Source: Planctomycetaceae bacterium (GTDB taxonomy: Bacteria; Planctomycetota; Planctomycetia; Pirellulales; Thermoguttaceae). Taken from it: 8,360 bases of DNA. The notes below the pieces were generated by a model, which searched no databases, was not told the DNA's origin, and saw only the letters and a list, made by a program, of their open reading frames with translations. The DNA lies in NCBI GenBank assembly GCA_031254675.1, contig JAIRTV010000029.1:1-8360 (forward strand), given 5' to 3'. The translations under genes were made by a program, and so were the position numbers. Below, piece by piece: positions 6,632 through 8,360 of this stretch. Position 1 is the first letter of the stretch; the number at the start of each line of letters is the position of its first letter.

Positions 6632-6653
6632 TCTTTAATTGTTGAATTAAAGA
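6632..6653 (-). terminator. AT-rich hairpin spanning the guanylyltransferase stop codon
   Basis: TCTTTAATT (6632-6640) and AATTAAAGA (6645-6653) are perfect 9-bp arms around a 4-base loop. The TAA stop at 6647-6649 sits inside one arm. On the minus strand no T run follows (ACAATCC), so it is not a textbook intrinsic terminator. It may mark or stabilise the 3' end of the message. Confidence 0.35.
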
Positions 6654-7762
6654 TATTCGTTCCAATTTCGTTTTTTGAGTTCTTCGATAACTTCTCGAAC
6701 CGATTCTTCGCAATCTTTTTGTGCGATTAGTGTGGCGTCTTGAGTTTGGACAACAATCACATTTTCCATACCGAGCAACGCAACAAGATGGTCGGGATCG
6801 TTGCCGCGAACAATACAATTTGAAGAATTGATTGCCAGAATTTTCGAACCGACAGCGAGATTGCCGTCGTGATCGTGTTGTTCGGCATAAAGCCGGTCAA
6901 GCGAACACCAAGTTCCGACATCGTCCCATGAAAATCTTGCATCAAGCATAATAATTGTTTCAGCCCGTTCCATGACAGCGAAATCAATTGAGATTTTTTT
7001 CATCAACGGGAAAATTTGTTCGGTCGTTTTCTGTTCTTGATCAGTTCCTGTTACGTCGGCAATCGTGTTGAGATATTCACCGATTTCAGGTTCAAAACGG
7101 TTGAGCAATTCCAGAATTGTTTTTGCTTTCCAGACGAAAATTCCGGCGTTCCAACCGAAGTTGCCGGACTTCAAAAATTCCAATGCTTTTTCCATTGGCG
7201 GTTTTTCGTGGAATCGAACAACATTGAACGCCGTCGTCAGATTTTTCCATTTTTCTGTAACAGCTGATTCGAGCGGTAAATTCCGATTCCGTTGGATGTA
7301 ACCGTAAGAAGTGGATGGAAAGGTCGGTTTCACTCCAAGTGTAACAAGCCGTTCCGGTGATTCTTCGACAAGATCCGCCGCAAATTGTAACGTGTTGCAA
7401 AAAACCGTGTCCGGTTGAATCACGTGATCGGACGGAAGTATTATCATGGTTGCTTCCGGATCGTTTTTCAAAAGTTTTGCGGCTGCCCAACCAATACAGG
7501 GTGCAGTATTTCTCGCTGCCGGTTCCGCAAGAATATGATCTTTCGGCAAATCCGGTAACGATTTTTCGATCAATCCGATCATGGATTGTCCGGTCAAAAT
7601 CCAGACTTGTTCCTGCGGAACCAACGAACTTAAACGATGAACGGTTGATTCAAGCATTGTCCGATTGGTTTCAAAGAACAAAAATTGTTTCGCTAAAGAC
7701 TGGCGACTTTCCGGCCAAAGCCGCGTTCCCGAACCGCCCGCTAAAATCACTGCGTAAAGCAT
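6647..7762 (-). CDS. manC: Mannose-1-phosphate guanylyltransferase (GDP-mannose pyrophosphorylase)
   Basis: The enzyme converts mannose-1-phosphate and GTP to GDP-mannose in the cytoplasm, supplying mannosyl donors for polysaccharide, glycolipid and lipid-carrier synthesis. The N-terminus carries the nucleotidyltransferase signature ILAGGSGTRLWPESR (6-20) followed by K25. Further motifs are LAEPAARNTAPCIGWAA, ILPSDHVI, SYGYIQ, RFHEKP, NFGWNAGIFVWKA and FSWDDVGTW, all typical of this family. The 371 residues correspond to the single-domain form; the C-terminal phosphomannose isomerase domain of the longer bifunctional enzymes is absent. I start it at the ATG at 7760-7762, because the frame's only upstream alternative is a TTG two codons earlier that adds nothing conserved. 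The bases before the ATG are a T-rich run without a Shine-Dalgarno. The product would feed the mannosyltransferase encoded next on the same strand. Confidence 0.95.
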   Translation of the reverse strand: MLYAVILAGGSGTRLWPESRQSLAKQFLFFETNRTMLESTVHRLSSLVPQEQVWILTGQSMIGLIEKSLPDLPKDHILAEPAARNTAPCIGWAAAKLLKNDPEATMIILPSDHVIQPDTVFCNTLQFAADLVEESPERLVTLGVKPTFPSTSYGYIQRNRNLPLESAVTEKWKNLTTAFNVVRFHEKPPMEKALEFLKSGNFGWNAGIFVWKAKTILELLNRFEPEIGEYLNTIADVTGTDQEQKTTEQIFPLMKKISIDFAVMERAETIIMLDARFSWDDVGTWCSLDRLYAEQHDHDGNLAVGSKILAINSSNCIVRGNDPDHLVALLGMENVIVVQTQDATLIAQKDCEESVREVIEELKKRNWNEYL

Positions 7763-8009
7763 AACCAATAAAAAAAATAATAATTTGATTGTTGTTCTGT
7801 CTTTTTGTATTTTTGAACCCGTTCCAAAAATCGTAACTGTTCACACAATAAACAGAAAGTAAAATACCCCAAAATGACATCCGCTATCGCCAACCATGAA
7901 ATTGAACAACGTTTATTTTGTTACATCGCAATAAAACGAACTTTCAAGAAATGAATAATATATCAGATTGTCTGAAATAAACAAGGTTGTTGAAATTTGT
8001 ACCTATTGG

Positions 8010-8077
8010 TCAAGTACCGGCAAAATTGACACATCAATTGAGACATACTTGTACACGTCATTTTTGCTTGTACTTGA
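8010..8077. repeat. Long imperfect inverted repeat (21-bp arms, 18 matches)
   Basis: The arms are 8010-8030 and 8057-8077, with a 26-base centre. The outer 8 bp (TCAAGTAC / GTACTTGA) match perfectly, then come 2 mismatches, a 6-bp match (GCAAAA), one mismatch and a 4-bp match (TGAC). Neither arm lies in a recognised gene. On the plus strand the right arm is followed at once by ACTTTTTATTTTT, so transcription in that direction would give a hairpin with a U-rich tail. Confidence 0.75.
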
Positions 8078-8079
8078 AC

Positions 8080-8106
8080 TTTTTATTTTTGGAGCAAAAA
8101 TAAAAA
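8080..8106. repeat. Perfect 12-bp hairpin with GAG/CTC loop
   Basis: TTTTTATTTTTG (8080-8091) and CAAAAATAAAAA (8095-8106) are exact reverse complements separated by three bases. The stem is nearly all A-T with one closing G-C pair. It begins two bases after the larger inverted repeat ends. On the minus strand its first arm supplies a T-rich tract downstream of the 8113-8129 hairpin. Confidence 0.75.
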
Positions 8107-8112
8107 TGTTAC

Positions 8113-8129
8113 TGAATAGTTACTATTCA
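8113..8129 (-). terminator. Palindrome after the RNase Z-like stop, probable terminator stem
   Basis: TGAATAGT-T-ACTATTCA is a perfect 17-bp palindrome starting 15 bases past the TAA of the minus-strand RNase Z-like gene. On that strand it is followed 6 bases later by TTTTTATTTTT, so an AT-rich stem plus a T-rich tract could act as an intrinsic terminator. Direct copies of TAGTTAC lie at 8117 and 8135. Confidence 0.4.
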
Positions 8130-8144
8130 ACAACTAGTTACCGT

Positions 8145-8360
8145 TTATAACCAGAGAACTAAACGTCCTGACAGCATATCCGGCAAGCGATTGCGTACCG
8201 TTGTTTCAATTTCGATGTCAAGATAACGTGTACTGAAATGGGAAGCAATCACTGTTTTGTTTTGGAATTGGTGTTGCCGGTCAACAAGATCGTCCAGATG
8301 AATATGACCATATTTATGGATACGTTCACCACGATGACGTTTTGCAACAAACGACAATTC
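8145..8360 (-). CDS. rnz: RNase Z-like MBL-fold metallohydrolase, C-terminal fragment cut by window edge
   Basis: Only the last 71 codons and the TAA are present; the frame stays open to position 8360 with no true start, so the gene continues past the right edge. The fragment reads ELSFVAKRHRGERIHKYGH, then IHLDDLV, then VIASHFSTRY, and ends RLPDMLSGRLVLWL. The HFSTRY segment corresponds to the H-x-S-x-R-Y metal-ligand motif near the C-terminus of RNase Z/ElaC proteins. RNase Z removes 3' trailers from tRNA precursors using two zinc ions. The metal-binding HxHxDH core would lie in the unseen part, so a related MBL hydrolase of another function cannot be excluded. It is followed by a palindrome and T-rich tract at 8113-8090 that may end its transcript. 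Confidence 0.75.
   Translation of the reverse strand, partial: ELSFVAKRHRGERIHKYGHIHLDDLVDRQHQFQNKTVIASHFSTRYLDIEIETTVRNRLPDMLSGRLVLWL

Larger units (their letters stand above)
6052..6646. other. 595-bp gap between guanylyltransferase and mannosyltransferase genes
   Basis: No gene here is convincing. The gap contains the promoter candidate at 6075-6103, a run of ten A then six T (6140-6155), two TACGGAACA direct repeats 32 bp apart (6197 and 6229), a 13-bp tandem repeat (6459-6496) and a 14-bp palindrome (6590-6603). One minus-strand frame is open from about 6475 to 6263 and encodes a peptide with an acidic N-terminal part (HYDEIRFEFDDNDIRF) and a basic tail (IIKTIRRFTKFRRF). It has no ATG, and an in-frame TGA lies 12 bases upstream of its only near-start TTG. 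It could be the tail of a decayed gene or chance; I do not recognise it. Confidence 0.6.
7763..8144. other. 382-bp gap rich in inverted repeats between RNase Z-like and guanylyltransferase genes
   Basis: No convincing gene is present. A plus-strand frame (7968-8150) opens only at a TTG, crosses the hairpins and runs into the RNase Z-like tail, so I do not call it. The gap contains three adjacent inverted repeats at 8010-8129, listed separately. It also contains smaller ones: TCAGA-TTG-TCTGA (7963-7975), a bulged pair CGTTTATT/AATAAAACG (7910-7938), and TTTTGAAC/GTTCCAAAA (7811-7829) with one bulged base about 50 bp upstream of the guanylyltransferase ATG. The last could be an operator. I could not find a convincing promoter for that gene. 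Confidence 0.6.

Noticed and set aside
6459..6818. Minus-strand open frame overlapping the guanylyltransferase C-terminus
   Set aside because: Most of it lies out of frame over a confidently identified gene; the remainder is AT-rich intergenic sequence without motifs.
7968..8150. Plus-strand open frame of 60 codons before the RNase Z-like tail
   Set aside because: It starts only at a TTG inside a palindrome, runs through three inverted repeats and overlaps the end of the RNase Z-like gene. Its hydrophobic stretch comes from T-rich hairpin arms.

Overview
The window reads as an AT-leaning chromosomal segment of a Gram-negative-type bacterium. I infer a Planctomycetota lineage, possibly Pirellulales-like. 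The reasons are the flavour of the PolA, NfeD-like and RNase Z-like proteins, the wide intergenic gaps, and the lack of any Shine-Dalgarno motif in front of the five complete genes. The phylum is inferred, not demonstrated.

Layout. Positions 1-572 hold the decayed end of an IS66-family insertion sequence: a broken transposase on the minus strand that runs off the left edge, and an element terminus (IR plus promoter plus start codon) that is present twice in tandem. A plausible promoter at 665-693 precedes polA (797-3607, +), a complete DNA polymerase I with all three enzymatic domains and intact catalytic residues. It is followed on the same strand by a small NfeD/YqiJ-like membrane protein with a C-terminal OB-like domain (3694-4284).

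From 4378 to the right edge every gene is on the minus strand: kdsA (KDO-8-phosphate synthase, metal-dependent cysteine type), a polyprenol-phosphate mannosyltransferase/DPM1-like GT2 enzyme, mannose-1-phosphate guanylyltransferase, and the C-terminal end of an RNase Z-like metallo-beta-lactamase protein cut by the window. Three of these genes concern the envelope. The guanylyltransferase makes GDP-mannose, the GT2 enzyme would load mannose onto a lipid carrier for extracytoplasmic mannosylation, and KdsA supplies KDO for lipopolysaccharide. The gaps of 117, 595 and 382 bp argue against one tight operon.

The non-coding DNA is the least ordinary part. The 382-bp gap before the guanylyltransferase carries three consecutive inverted repeats within 120 bp (8010-8129). 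The 595-bp gap has a 13-bp tandem repeat and an unassigned open frame. Each minus-strand gene has an AT-rich palindrome at or just past its stop codon. I found no tRNA, rRNA, CRISPR array or recognisable defence system, and nothing I would call a new multi-gene system.
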